40,826 nt of DNA from Chthonomonadaceae bacterium. Its GTDB lineage: Bacteria > Armatimonadota > Chthonomonadetes > Chthonomonadales > Chthonomonadaceae. Location of the stretch: positions 1 to 40,826 of the forward strand of contig DAIDKH010000040.1 of NCBI GenBank assembly GCA_027450145.1, read 5' to 3'. The position numbers were made by a program, and so were the translations under genes. Shown here piece by piece: positions 30,039 through 38,149 of this stretch (the first letter of the stretch is position 1; every line of letters begins with the position of its first letter). The notes below the pieces were generated by a model that did no database searches, was not told the origin of the DNA, and saw nothing but the letters and a program-made list of their open reading frames with translations.

Positions 30039-32710
30039 CTTTGCATCCAGTCCAAAAGGCCTGGTCCGCAGGAAAGCGCGGAGTCTACCATAGCCTCCAA
30101 ATCGGCCTCACGTCCCTGTTTTAAGAGTTGGGTAAAGCTTGATTGGCCTAGACGTTCTTCCACCATTCTTGTAGTAGCATCGATCAACAAACGCTCTCTG
30201 GGCGTTCGAGCGTTGGGGCTGGCTTCTGTCCGCAGGCTTGCCGCGCCAAATAGCTGGGCAGCAACTGCCAGTTCACCGGTATGGGCAGCAAGTACAGCAA
30301 TTATGTAAAATGACCAGGCATAACTGCCAATGGCGCCTACTTGCCTCCTTATCCGCAGCGACTCACGCGCATGGCGCCAGGCATCTGTTGTTCTACCTAG
30401 AGTTATCTCCGCGGCAGCGAGGTTGTTAAGACAGACGGCGGTGGCGAGTGGATTGCCTATTTGGCGCCATTCAGCCAGGGCGTGATGCAGCAAATTTGCT
30501 GCGGCATCGTCCTGATGGTCGTTCCACAAAGCCTGCGCCAAATTCATTCGATTGGCGGGTAGACGTTGGTCCGAGCTAGATGTTTTCTGTGCGGTTAGCT
30601 GCTGTACGCTGTCTTCCAGAAGTGTAATGGCTTCCGCCGTATTCCCGGCAAAGGTCATGATTACGCCTAAATTACCCTGTGCACTGAGCGCAGAATAGGC
30701 CCTATCAACCTGGCGATATATATCTAGCGAGCGCCTCATCAGTGCCTCAGCAACGTCATAGGCCTCACAATGCACTGCCAGTGAGGCCCCTTCAGATAAG
30801 ACCTCCGCTAGCAGCTTGTCTTCTGCGCGCTGGCTCTGTTGGGCTACCTCAATTTGAGCGTTAATCCATCGCCGGGCCTCCTGTACCATTCCACGGTTTA
30901 ACCAGTAAATGGTAAGCGCCGATGCCAGATTAAGTCCATAGTCCTGATGCTGTGGCTGAAGCCCCAACATGAGGGCACGGCGAAGGTTTGGAAGTTCCTC
31001 GTCAATCTCGGCGAACCAGGAAGACGTTTTAGGTCCATAGGCCAAATTATAGTTTTTGTCTATCCATTGCGAATACCACTGGAGATGTCTCTTCTCCGCT
31101 TCTGCACGCATTCCGCTCTGTTCCAGCCGCTGCTGAGCGAATACCTGAACAGTTTCGAGAAGGTTGTATCGTTCGTCTCTGGGTTCATAATTCACCATGG
31201 ATTTGTCGACGAGCATTGCAAGTCCATCGACAACGTCCAGGCTATCGATCTCGTCGTCAGTACAAATAGACTCAACAGCAGTAAGCGTGAAGCCTCCTTG
31301 AAACACTGCCAGTCGGTTTAGTAGTACCTGCTCGCGTTTTCCTAGAAGGCCGTAGCTCCAATCCACAAGCGCATAAAGCGTGCGATGATGTGGAGTGGAG
31401 GGTTCCTCAGGCGCCGCCAGGAGCTGGAACCTGCGATCCATCTCTCTATCCAGTTCACGAATAGATAACTCGGACAGGCGCGCGGCTGCAAGCTCAATTG
31501 CAAGCGGAATGCCGTCAAGGCGCCTGCACACGGAGACGATTGCCGCGTTTGTCTCTACCGACTCGAGCTGCAGGCGATGCTGTGCGTGGGCTCGGTCGAT
31601 GAGAAGGCGGCAGGCATCAAACCCTAGCACAGCTTCCCTGTCCCATATGTCCCGGGTTGGCGGTAGTTGCAAGGTAGAGACCGAAAATATCTGTTCACCA
31701 GGTAGACCGAGGGACTCTCTACTTGTACAAAGTACAGACACCCCACAGCACTGCTGCATGATACGATCAATCAAAACGGCGGCTTCGTCCTTAAGGTGCT
31801 CGCAATTGTCAACTATCATAAGCACTTCCTGATTCCGCAACGCCTTCATGAGAGCAGTCTCATACGTTTCAGTGAGGGTAGGCACAACGCCAAATGCCGT
31901 GGCAAAGATCTGCGAAAGAAACTCGGCATCGTGCAACGAGGCCAGTGAGACCATGCGCACACCGTGGGCAAACCAATCTGCATTCTGCATGGCGCTCTGA
32001 AGCGCCAACCTCGTTTTACCAACACCACCAAACCCTACAAGAGTTACCAGGTTCTGAGTTCCACTTTTTCGGAATCGCTGCTGAAGCTCGGCTAATTCAG
32101 ATGCGCGTCCAATAAACGTGGAGGTGTGGACGGGTAGACTGAGCGACGCTGGCAACACCGTGACAACTGGCGGGAATACGTGCCCAAGAAGGTCGTGGCT
32201 AACCTGCCACACCTCCTCAGGTGGTGAAAGATCGCGAAGCCGCACCGAACCCAGCGATGTTACTCGAAACCCATCGGGAAGCGATGCGCGTAAATCCAGG
32301 ATATCGAGGCCAGCGGCCAGAATTTGGCCTCCGTTTGCAGCGCGAACGAGGCGCGACAGAAGATTTATTGTTCTACCCATGCTCTGCAGGCCAGTAGAGG
32401 CTTCTGTTGCACGAAAGATTGCCATGCGCAGAGAAATAGAGGCCGTAAATTCTTCCGTGAGGCCTTCCCTAGCGCGCATCATGCACTGTGCCTGCACGGC
32501 CGCCTCTGCAGCATCCGCTGCGGACTTAAATGCCGCGCAGATACCATCTCCCAACGTGTGCAGAATGGTACCGCCATGGGCCCGCACGGCCTCCTCAAGC
32601 CGCGAGTCGTGCCAATGCAGCACACCCTCCATGAGCGCAGGGAACTGCTCCCAGTGGCGGCTGCTGCCTACCATATCCGTATAAAGATAGTGTTGACTGT
32701 CGTCTACCAT
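30035..32710 (-). CDS. Class III cyclase domain fused to STAND/NB-ARC ATPase and TPRs
   Basis: 891 residues, ATG at 32710 four bases downstream of the SpoVR stop. N-terminal nucleotide cyclase homology domain, residues about 6-170: metal Asp12 in YLYTDMVGSSRHWE, Asp55 in ILHTLGDGICAAF, and GRTINLLSRLVRAANGGQIL with the transition-state Asn/Arg region. The usual Lys before the GDG loop is His51. Then an AfsR/NB-ARC ATPase from about 200: FIGRASELAEL, Walker A GFGGVGKTRLA, Walker B VLMIVDNCEHL, then RLDGIPLAIELAAARL and winged-helix region. From about 570 TPR-like helices (NLRRALMLG, MNLAQALWNDHQ, VCLNNLAAAEITLG). No C-terminal DNA-binding domain. It should be a signal-integrating ATPase switch; cyclase activity is uncertain. 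Confidence 0.9.
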   Translation of the reverse strand: MVDDSQHYLYTDMVGSSRHWEQFPALMEGVLHWHDSRLEEAVRAHGGTILHTLGDGICAAFKSAADAAEAAVQAQCMMRAREGLTEEFTASISLRMAIFRATEASTGLQSMGRTINLLSRLVRAANGGQILAAGLDILDLRASLPDGFRVTSLGSVRLRDLSPPEEVWQVSHDLLGHVFPPVVTVLPASLSLPVHTSTFIGRASELAELQQRFRKSGTQNLVTLVGFGGVGKTRLALQSAMQNADWFAHGVRMVSLASLHDAEFLSQIFATAFGVVPTLTETYETALMKALRNQEVLMIVDNCEHLKDEAAVLIDRIMQQCCGVSVLCTSRESLGLPGEQIFSVSTLQLPPTRDIWDREAVLGFDACRLLIDRAHAQHRLQLESVETNAAIVSVCRRLDGIPLAIELAAARLSELSIRELDREMDRRFQLLAAPEEPSTPHHRTLYALVDWSYGLLGKREQVLLNRLAVFQGGFTLTAVESICTDDEIDSLDVVDGLAMLVDKSMVNYEPRDERYNLLETVQVFAQQRLEQSGMRAEAEKRHLQWYSQWIDKNYNLAYGPKTSSWFAEIDEELPNLRRALMLGLQPQHQDYGLNLASALTIYWLNRGMVQEARRWINAQIEVAQQSQRAEDKLLAEVLSEGASLAVHCEAYDVAEALMRRSLDIYRQVDRAYSALSAQGNLGVIMTFAGNTAEAITLLEDSVQQLTAQKTSSSDQRLPANRMNLAQALWNDHQDDAAANLLHHALAEWRQIGNPLATAVCLNNLAAAEITLGRTTDAWRHARESLRIRRQVGAIGSYAWSFYIIAVLAAHTGELAVAAQLFGAASLRTEASPNARTPRERLLIDATTRMVEERLGQSSFTQLLKQGREADLEAMVDSALSCGPGLLDWMQS

Positions 32711-32713
32711 TGG

Positions 32714-34174
32714 TCAGGAACTCATTGGTTCCTGATGAAACTCCTCGCCATCGTGCGTGAATACGGTTGGTTTATCGTCAACTATCGTTTGCAAGTGAAC
32801 CGGCCGCCCCCAAATTTGAGCGATATAACGAAGCGTTCGGGCGCTATAATCCTCATCCAGCGGTTTGCCATCAAACGCATGCACTAGCAGCAGTTCACCA
32901 CGACGCAGGTAATCGCCATCCTCAACGTCTATTATCGGTATGCCAAAGTTGGTCATACCGTCCAGTATGGTATCGCGCACGTGGCGCCAATCCTTGTCGG
33001 TAACAACCCAGGCAGGTTCGCCGTTCACCTCCTGCTTGCGGTAGGTATACATATCCAGCCGGTGAACAAGCCCTTGAGTAAGATATTTTCGCAGGAACGA
33101 GACATCGTTATCATCTCGGCGAACGTCAAAAATTTTGCGCGTTCCTTCCCCCGTCGGGCGGGTTAACGGCTCATCCTGCCAATCAGTCTCGTCAAAATCC
33201 ACATCGGGATCACCGTTCCACCTGCGTTCTATATCTCTAAACATATTGTATCCCACGTAGTATGGATTAATGGACATAGACGAACCGGGTGACAGCACCG
33301 AAGAGTGAAGTTTACGGAATTCTAGATGCTCTTCTGCGGTAAGCGGAAGATTGGTGAGAATACGCTCGTGCCAAAATGAGGCCCATCCCTCGTTCATGAT
33401 CTTCGTTCTCATTTGAGGAATGAAATAGATCATCTCCTCGCGGATCATGTTGATAACGTCGCGCTGCCAACGCGCAAGGTCTGGCGCATAGTCGCGCAAA
33501 AAGCCCAAAAGGTCACGATCAGGCTGAGGAGGGTTCTTCCTCGTGCTGGGCACGGCCGGCCCTTCCGGTGCGGTGGTGAGGTACCACAGATCATCGAACT
33601 CGGTTGAGGCAGGCGCCTTGCTAGCCACCACCTCTTCGTCGCTGCGGCTCTCTTTCTTTTTACCAAACGAAGCCGTAAGGCCGGTATCGAAGTGATACTC
33701 TATTGAAAGTACTGCATCGAGAAATGCTTCCACTTTATCCCGACCAAACTCGTCCTCATACTTTCGAATACGGTTAGAGTGCAGCCGCACCTTTTCAATC
33801 ATGTGCCGATCGGTTTGATCGAAGTAGACGTTGTTTTTAAAAAAGTCGTTGTGCCCAAGTACATGCGCAATCACGAATTTGTGAGACAACATAGAGTTGC
33901 TGTCCATAAGGAAAGCCTGGCACGGGTTCGTATTGAATACGATTTCGTAGATTTTCGCCATGCCGTACTCGTACATGGTCTTTTGTTGATGGTAATCGCG
34001 ACCAAACGTCCAGTGCGAAAACCGGGCGGGAAGACCATAACTACCCAGTTCGTAGATGATGTAGTCTGGCACGACTTCGAAGTTCGTGGGGTAGCAATCG
34101 AGACCGTAATCCACTGCGGCCTGTGTAATGATGTCAATCCATCGGCGAAGTTCGGTTTGGTCAGTTAGGTTCAT
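32714..34174 (-). CDS. SpoVR family protein
   Basis: 486 residues from ATG 34174, five bases after GGGAGG; the ATG seven codons earlier overlaps that site. Family marks: DYGLDCYPTNFEVVPDYI, GLPARFSHWTFGRDYH, YEIVFNTNPCQAFLMDSNS, VIAHVLGHNDFFKNN, NEGWASFWHERIL and YYVGYNMFRDIERRW. SpoVR was found in Bacillus spore cortex formation and YcgB is its E. coli relative, usually beside yeaG/yeaH-like genes; those are not here. Spores are not known for Armatimonadota, so a stress role is more likely. The cyclase-STAND gene begins four bases after its stop and the YkgJ gene overlaps that one, giving a tight three-gene operon. It is divergent from dnaK. Confidence 0.95.
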   Translation of the reverse strand: MNLTDQTELRRWIDIITQAAVDYGLDCYPTNFEVVPDYIIYELGSYGLPARFSHWTFGRDYHQQKTMYEYGMAKIYEIVFNTNPCQAFLMDSNSMLSHKFVIAHVLGHNDFFKNNVYFDQTDRHMIEKVRLHSNRIRKYEDEFGRDKVEAFLDAVLSIEYHFDTGLTASFGKKKESRSDEEVVASKAPASTEFDDLWYLTTAPEGPAVPSTRKNPPQPDRDLLGFLRDYAPDLARWQRDVINMIREEMIYFIPQMRTKIMNEGWASFWHERILTNLPLTAEEHLEFRKLHSSVLSPGSSMSINPYYVGYNMFRDIERRWNGDPDVDFDETDWQDEPLTRPTGEGTRKIFDVRRDDNDVSFLRKYLTQGLVHRLDMYTYRKQEVNGEPAWVVTDKDWRHVRDTILDGMTNFGIPIIDVEDGDYLRRGELLLVHAFDGKPLDEDYSARTLRYIAQIWGRPVHLQTIVDDKPTVFTHDGEEFHQEPMSS

Positions 34175-34301
34175 CTCACCCTCCCTCACGCTCAAAATAG
34201 GCAGAACGTGACCCTCTACACGCCATTATTGGCAATGGAAGCTGCCATTTAGTATCAATACCATACGACTGACCGTTGAACGGTGTTTGCCACGTGGAAC
34301 C

Positions 34302-34361
34302 GACACTACCATCTTATCGTAAATTGACAATAGGATACTAAAGTGGTATCATGATAGTGTC
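34302..34361. promoter_or_regulatory. Inverted repeat flanking the dnaK promoter
   Basis: GACACTACCAT (34302-34312) and ATGATAGTGTC (34351-34361) are inverted with one mismatch over 11 bases, centres 49 bases apart. The arms enclose the -35 and overlap the -10 end. Candidate HspR or other repressor operator; it does not look like the CTTGAGT-N7-ACTCAAG HAIR box of actinomycetes. A nested GATAC/GTATC pair lies inside. Confidence 0.5.
34324..34352 (+). promoter_or_regulatory. dnaK promoter
   Basis: TTGACA (34324-34329), a 17-base spacer, TATCAT (34347-34352). Transcript start near 34359, about 57 bases before the ATG at 34416. Housekeeping-type promoter flanked by an inverted repeat, as expected for a repressor-controlled heat-shock operon. 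Confidence 0.8.
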
Positions 34362-34415
34362 AATAATTACGGCATCAACATTAGGTTAAAAAGCATATTT
34401 GCGGAGGATTTACAC

Positions 34416-36275
34416 ATGGGCAAAGCAGTGGGCATCGACCTGGGCACCACAAACTCAGTCGTGTCTGTGATTGAGGGAGGCGAACCTACCGTTATCGCCA
34501 ATGCCGAGGGCAGCCGGCTGACACCTTCTGTTGTTGGTTTCAACAAGAGTGGTGAGCGACTGGTTGGGGCCAATGCGAAAAGGCAGGCGATTATTCATCC
34601 AGATCGCACCATCATTAGCATCAAACGAAAAGTGGGCACTTCCGAGAAGGTTACGATCGACTCCAAGAGTTATTCACCGGAAGAGATTTCCGCAATGATT
34701 CTGCAGAAGCTTAAGGCCGATGCCGAAGCGTACCTGGGGCAGCCTGTTACTGAGGCGGTCATTACCGTACCGGCCTACTTCAACGATGCTCAGCGTACGG
34801 CAACCAAAAACGCAGGTGAAATTGCCGGGCTCAAGGTCCTGCGCATCATTAACGAGCCGACGGCAGCAGCGCTTGCCTACGGTCTCGACAAAAAACATGA
34901 AGAGAAGGTTCTTGTTTTCGACCTTGGCGGTGGTACCTTCGACGTTACAGTCCTTGAGATTGGCAAAACCGAGGACGGTGGTACCGTTCTCGAAGTTTTA
35001 TCGACCAGCGGCGACACCCACCTGGGCGGTGACGACTGGGATCAGCGGATCGTAGATTATGTTGCCGACGAGTTCAAAAAAGAGACATCTATCGACCTAC
35101 GGAAAGATAGGCAGGCCCTTCAGCGGGTTCGAGAGGCCGCGGAAAAGGCAAAGATTGAGCTTAGTAGCGTTACGCAGACAAACATCAATCTGCCCTTCGT
35201 CTCCAGCACGCCAGATGGTCCAGTTCACCTGGATGTTAACCTGACTCGCGCCCGTTTTGAGGAGATCACGCGCGACCTGGTGGATCGTTGCGCAAAGCCC
35301 TTCGAGGCCGCTCTTCGAGATGCGAAACTGTCTGCAGGTCAGGTAGATGAGATTGTACTCGTTGGTGGTTCTACGCGAATGCCGATGATACAGGATCTTG
35401 TACGCAAGCTGGGAGGCGGTAAGGAACCCAACAAAACTGTCAACCCCGACGAGGTTGTCGCTGTTGGCGCTGCCGTACAGGCAGGTGTACTTTCTGGTGA
35501 TGCGGGTTCTGCGGGTACAAACATCCTCTTGCTGGATGTAACGCCCCTCTCTCTTGGTATTGAGACACTGGGCGGAGTAATGACAAAGCTCATTGAGCGC
35601 AACACCACGATCCCAACTCGAAAGAGTGACGTATTTAGTACGGCAGAGGATGGCCAGAGCAGCGTACATGTGAAAGTATTCCAGGGTGAGCGCGAGATCG
35701 CTGCGCACAACAAAATGCTGGGCGACTTCCAGCTTACCGGTCTTCCACCGGCACCGCGCGGTGTACCGCAGATTGAGGTTGCGTTCGACATAGACGCTAA
35801 CGGCATCGTGAGCGTGTCTGCCAAGGATAAGGGTACCGGCCGAGAACAAAAGATCACGATTACCGGCTCTAGCAACCTTAACAAGGATGAGGTAGAGCGC
35901 ATGGTGCGCGAAGCCGCAATGCATGCCGAAGAGGATAAGAAACAGAAGGAAATCGCCGAGGCAAGGAACCGTGCAGAGTCGATGATCTATCAGACCGAGA
36001 AGACGATTAAAGACCTGCAGGATAAGGTGCCATCTGACCTGAAGCTGGATGTGGAAAACCACATCACCAACCTTCGCGCGGCGCTTAACAACTCGGCACC
36101 GGTTGAAGAGTTGACGCCACTCATTGAGGCACTGGAACAGAGCACGTACAAACTCTCGGAGATTCTGTACCAGCAGACCGCAGCAGAAGGCGCCGGCAGC
36201 CCGGACGGTACTGCGCCGCAGGATGAGCACACGTCAGCACCAGATGACACAGTGCTCGACACCGAGTTCAAGTAA
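34416..36275 (+). CDS. dnaK: Hsp70 chaperone DnaK
   Basis: 619 residues, ATG after GGAGG. ATP-dependent folding chaperone of the cytoplasm. Phosphate loop 1 [17 protein letters not shown] at the start, [31 protein letters not shown], phosphate loop 2 [18 protein letters not shown] and adenosine-loop [16 protein letters not shown]. Linker [17 protein letters not shown] leads to the substrate domain, then a helical lid and a variable tail that ends DTVLDTEFK rather than the common EEVK. Length is near the usual 610-640. It leads the operon dnaK, dnaJ, hspR; grpE is missing between dnaK and dnaJ and must lie elsewhere. Promoter 34324-34352; a terminator-like hairpin follows it. Confidence 0.98.
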   Translation: MGKAVGIDLGTTNSVVSVIEGGEPTVIANAEGSRLTPSVVGFNKSGERLVGANAKRQAIIHPDRTIISIKRKVGTSEKVTIDSKSYSPEEISAMILQKLKADAEAYLGQPVTEAVITVPAYFNDAQRTATKNAGEIAGLKVLRIINEPTAAALAYGLDKKHEEKVLVFDLGGGTFDVTVLEIGKTEDGGTVLEVLSTSGDTHLGGDDWDQRIVDYVADEFKKETSIDLRKDRQALQRVREAAEKAKIELSSVTQTNINLPFVSSTPDGPVHLDVNLTRARFEEITRDLVDRCAKPFEAALRDAKLSAGQVDEIVLVGGSTRMPMIQDLVRKLGGGKEPNKTVNPDEVVAVGAAVQAGVLSGDAGSAGTNILLLDVTPLSLGIETLGGVMTKLIERNTTIPTRKSDVFSTAEDGQSSVHVKVFQGEREIAAHNKMLGDFQLTGLPPAPRGVPQIEVAFDIDANGIVSVSAKDKGTGREQKITITGSSNLNKDEVERMVREAAMHAEEDKKQKEIAEARNRAESMIYQTEKTIKDLQDKVPSDLKLDVENHITNLRAALNNSAPVEELTPLIEALEQSTYKLSEILYQQTAAEGAGSPDGTAPQDEHTSAPDDTVLDTEFK

Positions 36276-36292
36276 ACGCAATACCGTGCTTC

Positions 36293-36326
36293 GCAGGAGA
36301 AGTACCTGTGAAAGGGCTTCTCCTGC
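36293..36326 (+). terminator. Terminator-like hairpin between dnaK and dnaJ
   Basis: Perfect 10-base arms GCAGGAGAAG (36293-36302) and CTTCTCCTGC (36317-36326), then TCTTTATTT. It begins 18 bases after the dnaK stop. It should reduce read-through so that DnaK exceeds DnaJ and HspR. Confidence 0.82.
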
Positions 36327-36356
36327 TCTTTATTTGTGTGCGGGGAGATTACTGCA

Positions 36357-37406
36357 GTGAGCGGAATGGACTACTACAAAATCCTGGGGGTAGACCGAAA
36401 GGCGTCGGACGAGGATATTAAAAAAGCCTACCGACGCAAGGCGCGAGAGTGCCATCCTGATCTTAACCCTCACAACAAAACTGCAGAGGACCAATTTAAA
36501 CGCATTCAGGAAGCGTACGACGTGCTGTCGGATCCCGACAAGCGCAGCAAATTCGACAGGTATGGGGAATTCTGGCAGCAGGCCGGTATGGGTGCACCAC
36601 CGCCGCCGCCACGGGGAGCTTCCGGTTCACGACAGGCTCAGGCTCCCGGCTTTATAGACTTAGATAACCTGGGCAACCTGGGTATGGACGACATATTCAG
36701 CATGTTCTCAGGTGGGCGCTCAACACGCGCGCAGAGCCATAGTCCTTTTGGTTCCGGTTCGGCGTCTCCCGCAGAGGATGTCGCCTTCAGTGTGGACATC
36801 ACGTTAGAGGAAGCCTACCGGGGCGTTCACAAAACGCTAAACCTTACCGTCGAGGACGTGTGTCCCACCTGTAAGGGGACAGGTTTCAAAAAGCCGGCGG
36901 GCCGCTCTGGATCTCAGGAGCGCTGTACCCACTGTAAAGGCACCGGCCGCCTGGAGACCCCCAGAACTATACAACTTAATGCGCCCGCTGGCGCCTGGGA
37001 CGGTATGAGGAGCCGGCACCAGGGAGCTGGCCCAATGGATGTAAATCACAAGCGCGCTGATCTATACGTTGTCCTGCAGGTGCTTCCACATCCCAAATTC
37101 GACCGGAATCCTGAAAATCAGGATCTTCAGTTTGAAATGAACGTACCGTACACAGTAGCCGCCCTGGGTGGCGAAGTGACCGTTGAGACGCTGGATGGCC
37201 AGAAGCGGCAGCTGGTCGTTCCGCCAGGTATTCAAACAGGACAGAAACTGCGAATGGCAGGACAGGGCATGCCAGGTTTGCGTGAACGGCCAAGAGGCGA
37301 CATGTACGCGCAAGTACGGGTCGTCGTGCCTAAAGATCTGCAGCCGCGGGAGATGCAGCTGCTGCGTGAGATTGCCGCGATTAGGGGTGACGCCGTAAAA
37401 CAGTGA
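36357..37406 (+). CDS. dnaJ: DnaJ-type co-chaperone with reduced zinc domain
   Basis: 349 residues from GTG 36357, nine bases after GGGGAG; an ATG three codons later also fits. J domain at about 4-66 with HPD at 33-35 ([13 protein letters not shown]), which stimulates DnaK ATPase. A Gly/Pro/Ser linker follows ([15 protein letters not shown]). The cysteine domain has only two CxxCxGxG units, CPTCKGTG (169-176) and CTHCKGTG (190-197), instead of four, so one zinc site remains. The C-terminal client-binding domains include [33 protein letters not shown] and [20 protein letters not shown]. It is intermediate between DnaJ and CbpA. hspR follows 65 bases later on the same strand. Confidence 0.94.
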   Translation: MSGMDYYKILGVDRKASDEDIKKAYRRKARECHPDLNPHNKTAEDQFKRIQEAYDVLSDPDKRSKFDRYGEFWQQAGMGAPPPPPRGASGSRQAQAPGFIDLDNLGNLGMDDIFSMFSGGRSTRAQSHSPFGSGSASPAEDVAFSVDITLEEAYRGVHKTLNLTVEDVCPTCKGTGFKKPAGRSGSQERCTHCKGTGRLETPRTIQLNAPAGAWDGMRSRHQGAGPMDVNHKRADLYVVLQVLPHPKFDRNPENQDLQFEMNVPYTVAALGGEVTVETLDGQKRQLVVPPGIQTGQKLRMAGQGMPGLRERPRGDMYAQVRVVVPKDLQPREMQLLREIAAIRGDAVKQ

Positions 37407-37471
37407 GGCACACAACCTCATGGATAACGGCACGCCGTGAGTTGTTGGCTCATGGCCGGAGGAGTTGATTG

Positions 37472-37819
37472 ATGGCTGCGCATGATAGAACTGAACCAGT
37501 CTATATGATAGGGGTTGTGGCTGAGCTAACCCATATGCACGCTCAGACCATCAGGCTATATGAACGGTTGGGTCTGGTAACGCCGCAGCGCCGCAATAAA
37601 AACCGGCTATATTCTGAAACTGATGTGGAGCGACTTCGAAGAATTAGACGCCTGACGCAGGAGATGGGCGTAAATCTGGCTGGCGTACAGGTTATACTTG
37701 ATCTGCTTGAGCGCCTGGAGCAACTTCAGGTTGAGCGTGATACCCTTCATCAGCGAAGCCAATTCATAGAGGATAGAATACGGGAGTTTATGGCGCAGAA
37801 TGGTGGGCAGTTTCCCTGA
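37472..37819 (+). CDS. hspR: HspR, MerR-family heat-shock repressor
   Basis: 115 residues from ATG 37472, seven bases after GGAGGAG. MerR-type winged helix: PVYMIGVVAELTHMHAQTIR, LYERLGLVTPQRRNKNRLYS, ETDVERLRRIRRLTQEMGVN, LAGVQVILDLLERLEQL, then a coiled coil QVERDTLHQRSQFIEDRIRE. HspR sits after dnaK and dnaJ in many bacteria and represses the operon, with DnaK as co-repressor. The frame closes at TGA 37817-37819, but the same frame stays open for 57 further codons to TAA 37991-37993 and looks coding; see the next entry. The terminator 38045-38074 follows. Confidence 0.95.
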   Translation: MAAHDRTEPVYMIGVVAELTHMHAQTIRLYERLGLVTPQRRNKNRLYSETDVERLRRIRRLTQEMGVNLAGVQVILDLLERLEQLQVERDTLHQRSQFIEDRIREFMAQNGGQFP

Positions 37820-37993
37820 CTCACTACGTTAGAACCGCTGCCGCCGGGCCCCGATGCTCCTGAACTTCTCTCCGCTCCCCTGCCCGGCTCCATTCTAAAG
37901 CTGCTCTCGCCGGCTCCCATCATCCTGGGCCCAATTGAGGAGCCGGACGCGGCAGTCAAACCTAAAAAACGCAGCCGCAAAACGACGTTGTAA
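37820..37993 (+). pseudogene. In-frame C-terminal continuation of hspR after TGA
   Basis: Same frame as hspR, 57 sense codons then TAA. The translated part starts LTTLEPLPPGPDAPELLSAP, continues with a hydrophobic LPGSILKLLSPAPIILGPIEE and ends with the basic KPKKRSRKTTL. Pro/Leu-rich then Lys/Arg-rich composition is not what random sequence gives. No start codon or ribosome site of its own is seen. It may be the lost tail of a longer HspR (recent nonsense change), a UGA read-through product, or a sequencing error at one base. The stop context is TGAC. Confidence 0.55.
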
Positions 37994-38044
37994 CATACGC
38001 AATGGAACCGTGTTGCTTGCTTAGGAGTCGCCCTCTGTTTATCG

Positions 38045-38074
38045 ATAGCCGCAATCGTAAAGCAATGCGGCTAT
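38045..38074 (+). terminator. Terminator of the dnaK-dnaJ-hspR operon
   Basis: Perfect 9-base arms ATAGCCGCA (38045-38053) and TGCGGCTAT (38066-38074), loop 12, followed by GATTGGTTTC. It is about 50 bases after the TAA that ends the hspR continuation, and so would fit a longer hspR frame too. Confidence 0.75.
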
Positions 38075-38097
38075 GATTGGTTTCGCTGCTTTCGCAT

Positions 38098-38125
38098 GCA
38101 GGGCGGGTCTGTGTTGTCGCCCTGC
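38098..38125 (-). terminator. Terminator of the EAL gene
   Basis: GCAGGGCG (38098-38105) and CGCCCTGC (38118-38125), 8-base perfect arms, 25 bases after the EAL gene stop on the minus strand. No T-run. Confidence 0.6.
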
Positions 38126-38149
38126 GCTACAGCAACTGCAGTGCGCGAC

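Noticed and set aside
32118-32684. 188-codon open frame on the plus strand
   Set aside because: Antisense to the cyclase domain, Ser/Arg-rich composition typical of a shadow frame.
35097-36230. 377-codon open frame on the minus strand
   Set aside because: It is fully antisense to dnaK and is an effect of codon use there; no ribosome site and no protein-like features.
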